Assembly (NCBI GenBank): GCA_003427395.1
Contig: BFEA01000184.1
Span: 2,169,666 to 2,207,238 of the forward strand
Length of the DNA: 37,573 nucleotides
Reading direction: 5' to 3'
Source of the DNA: Chara braunii
Lineage: Eukaryota; Streptophyta; Charophyceae; Charales; Characeae
Of the stretch, positions 9,180 to 20,104 are shown one piece after another (position 1 is the stretch's first letter; the number at the start of each line of letters is the position of its first letter). The notes under the pieces are model-generated. The model saw nothing but the letters and a program-made list of their open reading frames with translations. It was not told the DNA's origin and made no database searches. Made by a program: the position numbers and the translations under genes.

Positions 9180-10300
9180 CGGGTGTTCTATTCGGGTGGA
9201 GACGGTAGTATTTTTTCCACTGACCTCTGGACGTAATTGCAGTGATTCATCCCGGACAGACTGTAATTGCAGTCAGATACATGCCAGCAAGTTTTAGAGG
9301 TGGACCTCACTGCCTGGCAGAAGCTTTCCAGGCGGAAAGCTTCCGCCAAACCCAAATCGTAGGCCCCGGCGATGGGAAAGAGAAAAGCGGACCCCACTGC
9401 AGCACAAATTTTTCGCCAGTTCCGCTGGTGCCGGTTACCCAATAGGGAAAACTTTCCCTATATGGAAACTTCACATCTGCTTGTCTCGGTTCTCACCCAA
9501 TCCCTGGCTCTCCTTTCCACATGGGATGGCCGAACCGAGGGAGGTGGGCCCCCCTTACCCCCTCAGAATGACCGAACCGCAAGGAACGGGCAAAACAAAA
9601 CTGAGTGAAAACGTCTGCCACGTCATATCTGAGCGTTTTCCAAAGCTTTGCCGCAAAGCAGTGGGGTCCACCTCTTAGTCTGTCTATGGGAGGAACAAAC
9701 GGATGAGGCAGACCAACAACATGACAGATGATGATGTGAGGTCAGCTCAGGGCATAGTCTGTGCCAGTACTTTTCAGCTGGTAGCTGGACGTAATTGCGG
9801 CCATATTCATCCAGGACGGGGCGTAATTGCGGTCGGAGACGTCCCGGAACATCCTTGTGTGAGTATGCTGAAGCTTTAGTCGCCGTTTGAAATGCAGGAA
9901 ACATTGCTGCGATTGCTGCTGCGCAATGGAGAATTCGCTGTCTGTCTGCAGCAGCAACTAGGGGCTGTCTGTCAAGAAGTGTGAGGTGGGGGGCCTGAGC
10001 TGAATACATTGCAGTCATTGCAGTGCCCATTGAGATGCTTCCGCCTGATCGGACATCATACATCTTGTGTGCATGCAAGGTTTAGGACCTTGCTTCTCTG
10101 CACAGCACTCTACATCCATTTTGGACACTTTCTGGGCCAGGTGCATTTGGATGAGTCCAACATTTTGAATGTATACAGTCCAAAAAGCGTTCAAATGCAT
10201 GTAGAATGTTGTGTAGTGGATCGAGGCCCTTAGTCTGTGCGGTCTCATACCCTCTACGCGGATGTTCTCCACGCCTTACGGATTTTGTACTGTTCAATGA
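9180..10300. repeat. Repeat-derived stretch with duplicated GACGTAATTGC segments, no gene
   Basis: A segment at about 9231-9290 (GACGTAATTGC, TTCATCC-GGAC, GTAATTGC-GTC) recurs at about 9786-9845 with roughly 75% identity. Everything else is mixed sequence without recognisable coding content. Confidence 0.5.
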
Positions 10301-10304
10301 GCTC

Positions 10305-11400
10305 GCTAGCTGTTGACTGTTTCGATCTGTCTCGAGGACGTGAAAACAAGCACAGCCATGAATCGACTCCTATGACTGTGCAACACAGCACTCAAGAGAT
10401 CATTGCCTGTTGATGCTTCTATCTGTTTAAAGCAGGCCAAAAAGCGACATGAATTTAGTTCTCCGATCGGCCAACACAGGACAAAAGATCGATGCCTGTT
10501 GATAGTTCGATCTGTCCATAGGAGGCGAAAGCAAGCAGAGCTATGAATGAACTCCTCCGACTGAGTAACATACCACGCAAAAAAGCAGGCCAGAGCAACA
10601 GAAGTCAAGTCCTCCAATCGGACGCCAACCAGGCAACACAACACAAGAGATTGTTGCCTGTTCATGATTCGATCCTTTCAAAGGAGGCAAAAGCAAGCAG
10701 AGCTATGAATCAACTCCTCCGACCGAGCAACACAGCACAGGATATCCCCTGCCTGTTCATGACCCTATACGTCTAAGCTTCTCTAAAGCGCAAAATGACG
10801 AGAGGTAAGTCCTCCCGCTGAGCGACACAGAGGAGGCGAAAGCAAGCAGAGCTATGAACGAACTCCTCCGACCGACAGAGCAGCACAGCACAGGATATCC
10901 CTGCCCTGCTGCTGGTCCTAGAGACGCCTAAACTTCTCCAAAGCGCAAACTGATGTGAGTGAAGTCCTCCAACAAGAGCAACACAGCAGAAGAGATTGCT
11001 GTCTGTTGATAGTTCGATTTGTCGAAAGCTGGCCAGAGCAAGCGGAGCCGATCAAGCAATACAGCGCAAGAAATCCCTGCCATTAACAGTTCCATCTGTC
11101 TGAAGCAGGCCAAAGCGGGGAGAGTTGTCGCTCTATTCCTCCTCTCCTCTGACCGAGTAGCACAGCACACGAGATACCTGCCTGTTGATGGTTCTGTCTG
11201 TCTGATGAGGAGAGTTGTCTATTGCTCAAGTCCTCCCTCTGATCGAGCAATCCAATGCAAGCGATCCCTGCCTGCTTTTGGCCCTGTTGACGTTTCCGTC
11301 TATTTCAAAGCAGGTCAAATCGAGGCGAGTTAGTTATTGCTGAAGTCCTCTCTCTGAGCAAGCAGCCCAGTGCAAGAGATTCTCCTCACACGTGTTCTGC
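10305..11400 (+). repeat. Degenerate tandem array, about ten units of 80-160 bp
   Basis: Each unit has a TGCCTGTTGATRGTTCGATCTG-type head, AAGCAGGCCAAAGCAAGCAGAG, AACTCCTCCGACCGAGCAA, and CACAGCACAAGAGAT. Heads occur near 10305, 10407, 10495, 10657, 10750, 10901, 11000, 11079, 11180 and 11270. Units vary in length by internal deletion and by secondary duplication of the GAGGCGAAAGCAAGCAGAG segment. Open frames through this block arise from the repeat and show no domain. Confidence 0.8.
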
Positions 11401-11577
11401 GTCTCAAGACTCTGGAGTCTGAACCAGCGACATGAGAGATTGTTACGTGTTGAAACAGGTGAGTTCACGACAGCCTCGATAGTGAACGTGTGCTGTGATA
11501 TGGAGGATGGGAGAATCTTGCGTGTGTGGGCAGCGCCCCCTGACACAAGGGAAGTTTGTTTTTCCAGTCGTGCAGAA

Positions 11578-12003
11578 CATACAGTGCTAGCTCAGTTGGT
11601 ACAGCCTTGAACTGTTGAAATACAGACCCACTGAGTTCTAACTCCACTGGAAGCAGATGAGTGCAAGGGCTTGCACTCTCACCTGACATTCAGTGGTAGA
11701 TCAGTTGGTACACCCCATAAAGACCTGAGTTCGATCTCCACTGGAAGCAGATGAGCGCAAGTTTTGCAGTCTTGCATGTCATTCAGTGCTAGTTCAGTTG
11801 GTATACCCTTGGACTGTTGAAATACAGACCAACTGAGTTCGAACTCCACTGGAACCAGACGCACAGACCTGAGTTCAAACTCCACTGGAAGCAGATGAGT
11901 GCAAGGGCTTGCAGTCTCACATGACATTCAGTGCTACCTCAGTTGGTACACACTTGAGCTATTGATATACAGACCTGAGTTTGAACTCCACCAGAAGCAG
12001 ATG
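11578..12003 (+). mobile_element. Tandem array of four to five tRNA-like SINE heads
   Basis: Units of about 110 bp start near 11579, 11691, 11783 and 11928. Each has an A-box-like TAGCTCAGTTGGTA or close variant and a B-box-like GAGTTCGAACTCC or variant, followed by CACTGGAAGCAGATGAGTGC. An extra partial unit with only the B-box half lies at about 11864-11910. The first unit can form a CAGTG/CACTG acceptor-like stem and a CTGT-TTGAAAT-ACAG-like anticodon arm with GAA in the loop, hinting at a tRNA-Phe ancestor. Missing stem pairs argue against functional tRNAs. Confidence 0.75.
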
Positions 12004-12291
12004 AGTAATACGGCAGTGGCATCTTGTGGGAAATGCTTCAATACGAATCGATAGTGGTATGGCCTCATCGTTGCCCATGTCAGAGGGATGTGCCTGATCT
12101 TCCTGCATGTATTGAATAATTTGAATTGTATTCATATTAATTCTTTTTGTTTTTCTTTTGGGTGAAAGTTATCATTAAACTTGTAATTTTGAATGTTGAA
12201 ATTCGGAATTGTGTATTTGTTTTGTGTGTCTTGTAAGTTTTCATTGTATTCTTTTCGGCAAATGCTTTTCCCTACTCACCCGTGGCATGCA

Positions 12292-12295
<4 letters not shown>
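12004..12295. other. AT-rich stretch, nothing identified
   Basis: T-rich sequence without recognisable ORFs or repeats. It ends at the long poly-T. Confidence 0.5.

Positions 12296-12329
<34 letters not shown>
12296..12329. repeat. Poly-T run of 34 bases
   Basis: The run is uninterrupted. On the minus strand it is a poly-A tail, so it could mark the 3' end of a retroposed copy lying to its left, or be the slippery edge of the repeat to its right. Confidence 0.9.
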
Positions 12330-12330
<1 letters not shown>

Positions 12331-12880
12331 AAAGGGACATGCTCCAGTCTATTCGTGGGGAGCAGCACGTGCTGGGAACCGGGCCCAGTGTCCCATTCAA
12401 GAACATATTGAAGAAATGACAAATTTATGAAGAAATTCTTGAGATACCGGGGCCAAAAGACAATTGTGTAATCTACACAAGAATACTGAAATTCTGTGTC
12501 CCCCAAAGCTTGGATCGAAGAAGCAATCTGAACGAAAAGAACACCTGCCTTAGGGCCTTTCAGCAGCCCAACCCTACCTGCCTCACCCCTATATCCCGAT
12601 GCCCAATCTTTACCAGGCCTCATGCCCCCATCTGCTAGGTCGCAGAGTGGCACAACCCACCCCAGAAACCTCCCACCTGCTAGGCCACAGGGCAAAACGA
12701 CCCGCCCCGGCTCAGGCCAGCATCGACTAGGCACCAGCTCACCGAAAGACACTAGAGTGTCGTCCACCCTTGACAACTCCGCAGATCTTGCTACCAGGTC
12801 TCATGCCCTTGTACAGCTCGAGTTACAGGGCAGCACGACCAAGCCCCAGCACCGACCAGTGTCGTTCGGGCCTTGTCTTT
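12330..12880 (+). repeat. Copy 1 of a dispersed repeat shared with 34.97-35.43 kb
   Basis: GTGCTGGGAACCGGGCCCAG near 12369 matches ATGCTGAGAATCGGGCCCAG near 34979. Further right, a TTACAGGGCA...ACCGACCAGTGTCGTTC segment near 12821-12865 matches TTACAGGGCA...CTGACCAGCGTCGTTC near 35381-35417. The order and orientation are the same, so both are diverged copies of one family. Confidence 0.6.
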
Positions 12881-14360
12881 TCGCAAACCGCCGGGACTCA
12901 GGACTAAAGGCAAAAAGCAGTTAAGCCACCATCAGCACCATAGCTGTAGATCCCATCATTCATCTCCTTCATGTACTGGTTGCAGATATCCCCCCAAAAA
13001 TCCCCCTGAGCCCTACTCTGGCAAGTCTTACCACGATGAAGCCACCATCTCCACGGCTGCTGTACCCCATTTCAACCCTACAGGGTAGCCCCTTTGCCGC
13101 AGAGCACGTCATCTCCCGCCGTCACAGCCACCACAACCCCCTGCCTCCAGCACCGAACCTTGGAAGAAATTTTCAATTAGGAAAAATTAGGAAAAACAGG
13201 CACGGAAATCCCGAAAAATCACATGAACATTTCAGCGCCCACTGCTCCCACAGGGAGAGGGGAAGAGAGGGAAATTTCCCTCTCTTCCCCATGGAAACTC
13301 CAGCGCCTATTCAAGTCTCAATTACACGTAAAGGGGTCACAACAGCCCCTGTTTGTTCACTGCCTCCGCGGCAAGGCGCCCCCTCGCCTCCCCGCTGCAG
13401 TTCAGAACAGCCCCCAGAATACCCCTCCTGCTCCCTCAGTCGCATACAGTACCCCCTAAAGTATGCCCCTGCAGAGCTGAATATCCCCCTTCCTCCCTGC
13501 CCCACCCCTTCCAAGCGGAACAGCCCTCTCAACTCTCACCCTTGTGACATCACCACTCCTTGTCCTTTCTCCCCAACCGCCATAGCTGATCCGACCTGAT
13601 CAGCGTGGCCCAGAAAAGGACAAACCCTCGATACAGCCCCTACCTTCACAAAGATCACACCACCCACCTTGTGTAACCCTCGCAGGGAGGGACTCCAACT
13701 CTGAAGGAGATATCCATTTCAACACCTCTGAACCCGATCCCACAACATCACGGATTGAGACTCCCTTGCCAAGAACAACAAAATAAGACCAATTACTTGA
13801 GTAACCACTATTTGGAAAGTTTTGTAAGAGCTAAATTTTTCCAACCTAGCCCACTTCGAGTAAGAATTTCAAAATTAGGAAAGAATCCCGGATTTCCATC
13901 TACAAAATCAGAGTACGAATTTCAAAATTTGGGAAAAACGAGTTAAGAATTTTTTACGAGTCATGCAAACGAAGTTTGAATCATGAATTTCAGCATCGAG
14001 ATTCAGGAAATCAATCGAGTGAAGATAAGATTTGAAAATCCAGATAGGGAAACAAAATAGGGAATGGATTTTGATGTCCAAACGGACTTACGGCTCAAAG
14101 AATTGCTCAGACAGTAAATCAGGAAATACTAGCCAGAGAACTAATTCGACAATCAATTATGTACGAGAGAACCATTACGAACTACCAATTAAGATCAACT
14201 AAGAACTCAGGATTACCATCCAAGAAATTTTCTAAAAAGTTTTCATATCAGGAAAAAGAAAACAAGACATGGGGCGTCGTTAGACACTCCTTGGGGACGT
14301 GAAATCCACAAGGACGCGCTCATTCCACCTGTCCTTGGGCACGAAATTGAAAACAAAATG
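12881..14360. other. Long gene-less stretch, C-rich then A-rich
   Basis: 12.9-13.75 kb is C/A-rich with few stops on the + strand. Its frames are Pro/Ser-rich with no motif, start codon context or splice signals that would support a gene. 13.75-14.25 kb is A-rich and contains a short duplication (GAATTTCAAAAT-GGAAA near 13864 and 13916). No RNA gene was recognised. Confidence 0.45.
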
Positions 14361-14367
14361 TGAAAAC

Positions 14368-14391
14368 GCCACAAGGAAACTTCCTTGTGGC
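14368..14391. repeat. 24-bp palindrome with 11-bp perfect arms
   Basis: GCCACAAGGAA, a 2-base centre, and TTCCTTGTGGC. It is followed by a direct repeat of CCTTGTGGCC, and a partial copy (CCACAAGGACG) lies at about 14307. Confidence 0.9.
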
Positions 14392-14424
14392 CTCCTTGTG
14401 GCCCCAGCCAAAATTTCCTTATCT

Positions 14425-14450
14425 CCAAGGGACCTCGTGAGGTCCCTTGG
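14425..14450. repeat. 26-bp palindrome with 12-bp perfect arms
   Basis: CCAAGGGACCTC, a GT centre, and GAGGTCCCTTGG. It lies 33 bases after the previous palindrome and is related to it by the CCAAGG/CCTTGG core, so the two may belong to one hairpin-forming repeat. Confidence 0.9.
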
Positions 14451-14459
14451 ACCTCAAGG

Positions 14460-16880
14460 AACCGTGATTCATAGAGTGGTGAAGACTTGCGTCGACGGAG
14501 AGTTTTGGTTCTTGGGTGGTCCAGATGTGGTCCAGCGGCGTTAACACGGATATCCCCGACCTCCAACGTCTGTGTAGTCCCAACGTCCCCCAACGGCTAC
14601 TGTTGGCGGTGGGCCTCCATCGGGTGGCGTCGTCATTTTCGATCGGCATCATGCGGTCTTGCGCGCTTGAGGAATGTATGTGTAGTCCCCCAATGCCCCC
14701 AAACGACTCAGTGGACCTCCATCGGGCGGTGGTGTCAATGCTCAGAATTTATTTTTTTTCCCGGTGGCGCCTTCAGTCCATCCACAGAAGAGGTTTCTTC
14801 ACAAGCGTCGTATTCCCATGCATATCATCACATGCTGCACGTCTGATAAGACTCTTGCCTTCTCTGCCGTCGTGTGCTCATTGCTGCCCTCTCCACCGTG
14901 CAGCTCATGGCCGACTTGTACCGCAGGCTCCCTCTGCTGCTCCTCGTCGCTCTGCTGCTTCTGGTGGTCCCTCTGCTGCTCCTCGGCGCTGTGCTGCTTC
15001 TCGTTGAAGTAGTAATCTGTGGCACCGTCGCATTGTCAAAGGTCTTCCCATGTACCCCCTGTCCTGCGTTTGATCCACCACCTCGGTGTCGCTTGTGGAA
15101 TGACGCCTCAACCCAACGTGTAGCACAACTCAATGACAGCCGCCGAAGTAGCCACGTAGTCGGGGCTTTCATCCGCAGCTTGCATCAACGTCCTTCTTCT
15201 ACGCGCACGCAACTGCTCCTTCATTCGTAACCTAAGTCACTCAGACATAAGGGAGGTGCACTTAGACTCGCATGAGAGGGCCTTGGAGTCTTGATACGCC
15301 TGAGGGTCCTGCAATGGTAAAATAACCTCTCCCTTGCAGCTTAGAAGAGCAATGTTCAAATGCAGTACATCCCTTGTGCTCTATCCAAAATGTAAGTAAA
15401 ACGTAGCAAAGTTCAACGAGCCATTACGTGTACAAGGACCGTACGCAGTAACAGGCGTAGTAACTATACACGGTGATGAAGTATAGAAAAACAGCGTGGC
15501 ACAACCCCGTGCACACGCAACAATCCAACAAAACGCAGCAGATACACTGCCCAGCAGCAGCAATAGCCTCGAGTACCATGGCACAGCATAACAGTTGCGA
15601 CACATCGCAACAACGACAACAGTAGTAAAGCAGCAAAAGTTGTGCAACAACTACTCCTTTGCTTAGCGCTCACACTTTGACCATGCAATTACTTTATCCC
15701 AACCCGAAGTGATGAACTAAACCGTTGAGTTGCGTTGCTGTTAGTAGCAACAACCAAATACATGTAAACGCCGACCACACAGACAATCGCTGTAACCACG
15801 TACGTATGCCCTCTCTCTCCTTTGTCTGCGTTTTTCTCCGCTGCTCGCCACCTGCCCACCACCACCTAGTGTACCTAGCTGAAGTACCTGACAGATGTAA
15901 GCACCTCTTGCAATGAGTCAGTGATACGGGCGGTAAAGGGCCACATAAGATTGTTACCGGTTGGTGAAAATTATGACAGCGCATGGGTGAGGGACACCGC
16001 AAACAGGTATAACATGATAAGGACAGACTACCGCCACGAGCAAAGCCACACCCAAAATGATCACACAGGGGCAGCAAGATAAACTCGGAGATGGACAAAA
16101 GTCAATGAGCAGCGCGACCTCTACGCTGAAGGTGATGATGACCACAATGAGTTTCTGCGCCCGACTACGACCTCATTGTACTATCCACAAAATGTACACA
16201 ATGGGAATGAATCTTTCGCCAAAACAAGATACACGGTTATATTATCGCCTGATGCGTGTACCCCCTCTGATGACGCAGAAGGTAACTACCACGATGAGAA
16301 TAGTATGGCCCGAAACACGAAGATCATCACAATCACTACCTTGGCAACTTGATCAATACGAGGAGCGCTAACCACCACGGAACCCCGACGAGATGTGCAC
16401 AACAACAATCACGGCTCCAGTCAGCATGGGGACCTTCTACAGTACTGTGATCTCCTATGTCCATTGAAAATGAATCTTCCACTAGAACATGGGAAGGTAC
16501 ACACCATACCAAAGTATGCATCATGTTCGTCACTCGAGTTCATCCACAACTCTCCCCTCCTAGCTCCTCCTTACCATTCCCCTCTCTACGCCCTCACTCT
16601 CTTCTTCCCTTAACACCCCTATGCCCTAGGTGTATTTGGATCGCGCTCAAGAAATGGAAGAGAGATCGCCTGTGAGTTTGACACAACGAGCAAAACGAAG
16701 GCCGCCAACAAGACGAGTGGTTACGAGCAGAACGAGGATTGTATCAACGGAGGAAGCACAACGATGAGAGGGAAAGTCGACGACCACCCTGGCAACGATT
16801 CGGAGCGCGCGGTTATAGATCACGCTTCAGTACTAGCAGAGAGTGAACCACTGAGTAGGCAGCGAGAACGATCGTGTCCA
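14460..16880. other. Gene-less stretch with minor repeats
   Basis: A diverged duplication links about 14568-14640 and 14672-14742 (TGTGTAGTCCC, CCTCCATCGGG-GGTG). 14930-15005 is rich in CTGCTGCTCCTCGTCGC-type triplets that give a Leu-rich frame resembling a membrane helix, but this is low-complexity DNA. 15.2-16.9 kb shows no conserved domain, RNA gene or clear mobile element. Confidence 0.45.
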
Positions 16881-16884
16881 ACTC

Positions 16885-16996
16885 GAAAGGCATCTCCCGC
16901 GGTTAGACGACTCTGTTAACGCGGCCATCGTGTCTCCCGCGGTTAGACAACTATGTCAACGCGACCAGCGTGTCCCGCACGAAAGGCATCTCCCGC
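16885..16996. repeat. 42-bp tandem units with CTCCCGCGGTTAGAC
   Basis: CTCCCGCGGTTAGACGACTC and CTCCCGCGGTTAGACAACTA start units near 16889 and 16934, each ending in a GCG-CC-GCGTGTC segment. A third partial CTCCCGCG follows at about 16990. They form the left edge of the palindromic-unit region and already contain the CGTGTC half-site. Confidence 0.8.
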
Positions 16997-17040
16997 GTGA
17001 TTTTTAGATACGCGGATCGTAGGACACAACGACAACGTCA

Positions 17041-17580
17041 CATCACGTGTCTGACACGAGCCCTGGTGCTGTCAGTTGATTGTCGCTTTCTGACATGACG
17101 ACAACGTCACGACGCGGTGCTGGCTGTTGACTGTCGTGTTGGACAGGACGATTACACGGAGGAGTCGTCCATCGTCGTGTCGGACACGACAGCCGTGGTG
17201 ATGGCTGTCGTGTTCGACACAACAATAATGTCATGCGACTCTGTCATCGTGTCCGACACGACAGCTGTGGTGCTGGTTGTCGTCCATCGTCGTGTCGGAC
17301 ACGGCAGCCGTGGTGCTGGCTGTCATGTTCGACACGACAATAATGTCACGTGACTCTTTCATTGTGTCTGACAAGACCGACACGGCAGTCGTGGTGCTGG
17401 CTAGTCGTGTTCGGCACGACAACAACGGCACAATGACGTTTGTCATCATGTCCGACATGAAGGCCGCGATGCTTACTTTCGTCTGCGACACGACGATAAC
17501 GTCATATTGGCATCAGTCATCGTGTTCGACACAACGACAACAGCGAAATGGCGTCTCCAAACGTGTTCGACACAACGACT
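17041..17580. repeat. Palindromic-unit array, block I
   Basis: About 13 copies of a quasi-palindrome centred on GTGTCNGACAC, for example GTCGTGTCGGACACGAC near 17179 and GTGTCCGACACGAC near 17250, alternate with spacers such as AGCCGTGGTGATGGCT and AATAATGTCATGCGACTCTG. Higher-order units of roughly 100-110 bp are visible near 17170-17395. Frames open across the block read VVSDTTAVV-type repeats and are by-products of the repeat. Confidence 0.9.
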
Positions 17581-17940
17581 TAAGTTTTCAGACCCCAGCA
17601 GGAATTGTTAAAAAAAATGTGTTGACGTCATCACAAAACAAGCACAGGACAGAGCAAGTCACAGAGGTGAGAGGAGGGGATGGTGAAGGATGTGGCACTC
17701 ACCTGGAGAGCGACGGAGTTGTCGTGTCCATCGAGGAGCGTTCAGAACAGCTCACCTGACAACGGAGTCCGCGGAACAGGGGATGAAGCCACAGGTTCCG
17801 AAGACGTAATTGTGAAGTACGTGGAAAAACTGGCCCGCAACAACGACAGTCTCCGCTGGCCCGTGGTTCCGCTCTACCGTGGGCCCGTTCGAGGCAAGGA
17901 CCGATCGCAGCCGTCGGCTGGCGACGATTCGACGGTCAAG
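17581..17940. other. Spacer between array block I and the promoter-like region
   Basis: Mixed sequence with no recognised repeat or coding domain. Confidence 0.45.
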
Positions 17941-17944
17941 ATTC

Positions 17945-18181
17945 ACCGGGGCCCAAAATGGGCCGGTGAACTTGAGGCACCATCCTCCGATTGGACTTGA
18001 GGCCCGAAATGGGCCGGTGCACTTGAGGCACCATCCGACCTGTTGGAATTCGCCGATCGGACGGCCGCGCCGCGTGTCAGAACTGCACCTGAGGCACCAT
18101 CCCATCCCCGCGCGAAACCAGCGGTCCATCCGGGCCGTTGGATTTCGCCAATCGGACGGCCGCGCCGCGCGTCCGAACAAC
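17945..18181 (+). promoter_or_regulatory. Duplicated upstream segments of a promoter-like region
   Basis: CTTGAGGCACCATCC recurs near 17972, 18021 and, as a variant, 18089. ATTCGCCGATCGGACGG near 18046 recurs as TTTCGCCAATCGGACGG near 18142. The phrase CCGTTGGATTTCGCCAATCGG is nearly self-complementary. Such duplicated elements just upstream of a TATA box resemble promoter or LTR U3 enhancer repeats; that function is inferred. Confidence 0.55.
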
Positions 18182-18194
18182 CCTCGCCCCCAAG

Positions 18195-18201
18195 TATATA
18201 A
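18195..18201 (+). promoter_or_regulatory. TATA box (TATATAA)
   Basis: TATATAA lies in the context AAGTATATAAGCAGG, a textbook Pol II TATA element, with duplicated upstream motifs. Transcription would be expected to start near 18225-18235. GGACGGTAAGGAT at about 18439-18451 is a plausible splice donor downstream. The nearest convincing downstream gene is the ATG at 20787, across palindromic blocks II and III. Confidence 0.6.
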
Positions 18202-18539
18202 GCAGGAGCGGGCCCACCACTTTCCATTTTCAGTTGGTTGTACTGAGGACACACGAATAGATCGTGACGACGGAGCACAGTGGAGGTTCATGTGCAGAGG
18301 AGCAGTTTAGGACGCAACGGCGCAGGTTCGTGCGGAGCGGAGCACGTCACGTTGTGCCCGTGTGGAGCGTGTTGTGTTCAATCGACGAAGGGTCGAGCAT
18401 TCCAGGACCACAACGGAGCACTTCAGGACAACAACAAATGGACGGTAAGGATATAAGTAAACGGCTCAGATGCAACCACGAGACGCCACGTGGCATTCGC
18501 ACTTGCACAGTTGTCATGCCTAACACGGAAAAGGGAGCA

Positions 18540-19545
18540 TTGTTGAGTCGAGCACGACAACGGAGCGGCACTGTCGTGTGCAGCACTGGAAAAGAGGGGC
18601 GTTGACAATTCTCCCTCGGTTGTCGTGTTCGACTCGACAATGCCCCCGTCGTCGTGTTCGACATGACAACTATGCGTTTTCCAAAGCGATTTTCCACCTT
18701 CCTCGTGTTCAACACGACAATGCCCCTATGTTGTCGTGCTCGACTCGACAACGCTCCCTTGGTTGTCGTGTTCGACTCGGAAGTGCATCAAAAGCGGCAT
18801 TGTGGAGTTCGACACAACAACGGTGGGGCGTTGACAGTTCTCCCTCGGTTGTAGAGTCCAACACGACAGCGGTGGGGCGTTGTCGATTCCAGTCCCCCCG
18901 TCGTCGTGTTGGACATGACAACCAAGGGAGGACCATTGTCGTGTTGGACTCGACAACGCCCCTCTTGGTGCACTTTCGAGTCGAACATGGCAAGGGAGCA
19001 TTGTCGAGTCGAGCACGACATCGGAGGGGCGTTGTCGAGTCCAACGCGACAACGGTCCTCCCTTGGTTGTTGAGTCCAATACGACAACGGAGTGGCATTG
19101 TCGAGTCCAACGCGACAATGGTCCTCCCTTGGTTGTCGAGTCCAACACGACAACGGAGGGGCGTTGTCAAGTCCAACGCGACAACGGCCCTCCCTTGGTT
19201 GTCGAGTCCAACACAACAACGGTCCTCCCGTTGTCGTTTTGGACTCGACATCCAAGGGAGGAACGTTGTCGTGTTGGACTCGACAACCAAGGGAGGACCG
19301 TTGTCGTGTTGGACTCGACAAGGCCCCTCCGTTGTCGAGTCCAACGCGACAATGGTCGTGCCTTGGTTGTCGAGTCCAACACGACAACGGAGGGGCATTG
19401 TCGAGTCCAACGCGACAACGGTCCTCCCTTGGTTGTCGAGTCCAAAACGACAAGGGTCCTCCCTTGGTTGTCGAGTCCAACACGACGGCGGAGGGGCGTT
19501 GTCAAGTCCAACACGACAATGTTCCTCCCTTGGTTGTAGTGTTGT
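18540..19545. repeat. Palindromic-unit array, block II
   Basis: About 27 copies of a 21-bp quasi-palindrome with core TGTCGWGTYSRACWCGACA. Spacers are mainly CGGTCCTCCCTTGG and CGGAGGGGCRT, and dimers of about 67 bp repeat from 19030. Spacer orientation flips: CCAAGGGAGGACC occurs near 18922, 19252 and 19290, and GGTCCTCCCTTGG near 19054, 19119 and 19420. Whole segments are therefore inverted relative to each other and can fold into long hairpins. Frames of 100-370 codons in all directions are repeat by-products. Confidence 0.95.
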
Positions 19546-19803
19546 GGAGGAATACATACATGTCATCCGGGACGCTATAGGAAACACATTGGCCGAAACT
19601 TGTGGTTTCGTCCGTATGCGATATATGTTTGTCTTCTCTGCCACTGCGACTGTATCTGAGCCTCGACTGCTGACATTCGGTTCTTCGACGATGAGGTGCT
19701 AAGGCTGATTGTGGGCTTGTTCATCGAAGGTAGGCCTATGCCACATTGGTCACGCACTGTCGACTACAGCACGACACTGGAAAGAGATTCAATTTAAAAA
19801 ATA
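19546..19803. other. Spacer, nothing identified
   Basis: Mixed sequence between array block II and the 21-bp tandem repeat. No gene was recognised. Confidence 0.4.
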
Positions 19804-19867
19804 TGTTATGTGACTCTTTAACCAGTTATGTGACTCTTTTACCAGGTTATGTGACTCTTTAACCAGG
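19804..19867. repeat. Three tandem copies of a 21-22-bp unit
   Basis: TTATGTGACTCTTTAACCAG recurs three times, with TTTTACCAGG in the middle copy. The unit is unrelated to the palindromic core. Confidence 0.95.
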
Positions 19868-20104
19868 TCATGATCATAAGCCATTTGAGAAATTTACATG
19901 TTTTATGACGTCGCCATAATAAACCGACTACACTTTCATTGGGTCTGCCCTGTCGTTGTCCGTTATGCTTGATTGTCCAATTTGTTGCCCTTGTCGTTGT
20001 GCATGTACGCCTGATGATTCCATGCTGCTCGCGTTGTGAAGGGTCAAACGCATCCGGGTAGCTTGTGCCGCGATGCGTCGATTGATACATCATTATACGA
20101 GAAC

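Noticed and set aside
11578-12003. Functional tRNA gene cluster
   Set aside because: Promoter boxes are present, but acceptor and anticodon stems cannot be paired fully and the units diverge from each other; SINE heads fit better.
12622-13599. Proline-rich secreted or cell-wall protein
   Set aside because: The C-rich DNA gives Pro/Ser/His in several frames equally; no signal peptide or repeat motif such as SPPP, and no splice signals.
14874-15230. Leucine-rich membrane protein
   Set aside because: The hydrophobic run comes from CTGCTGCTC/CTCCTC triplet repeats, with no conserved features and no codon pattern outside the run.
18264-18605. 113-codon frame just after the TATA box
   Set aside because: No recognisable domain and it runs into the repeat units; more likely a leader or exon-intron region than a protein.
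18578-19702. Frames of up to 374 codons on + and 311 on - in the palindromic array
   Set aside because: All six directions are open because the unit lacks stops. Translations repeat the unit (CRVGLDNQGR and similar), so they are by-products of the repeat.
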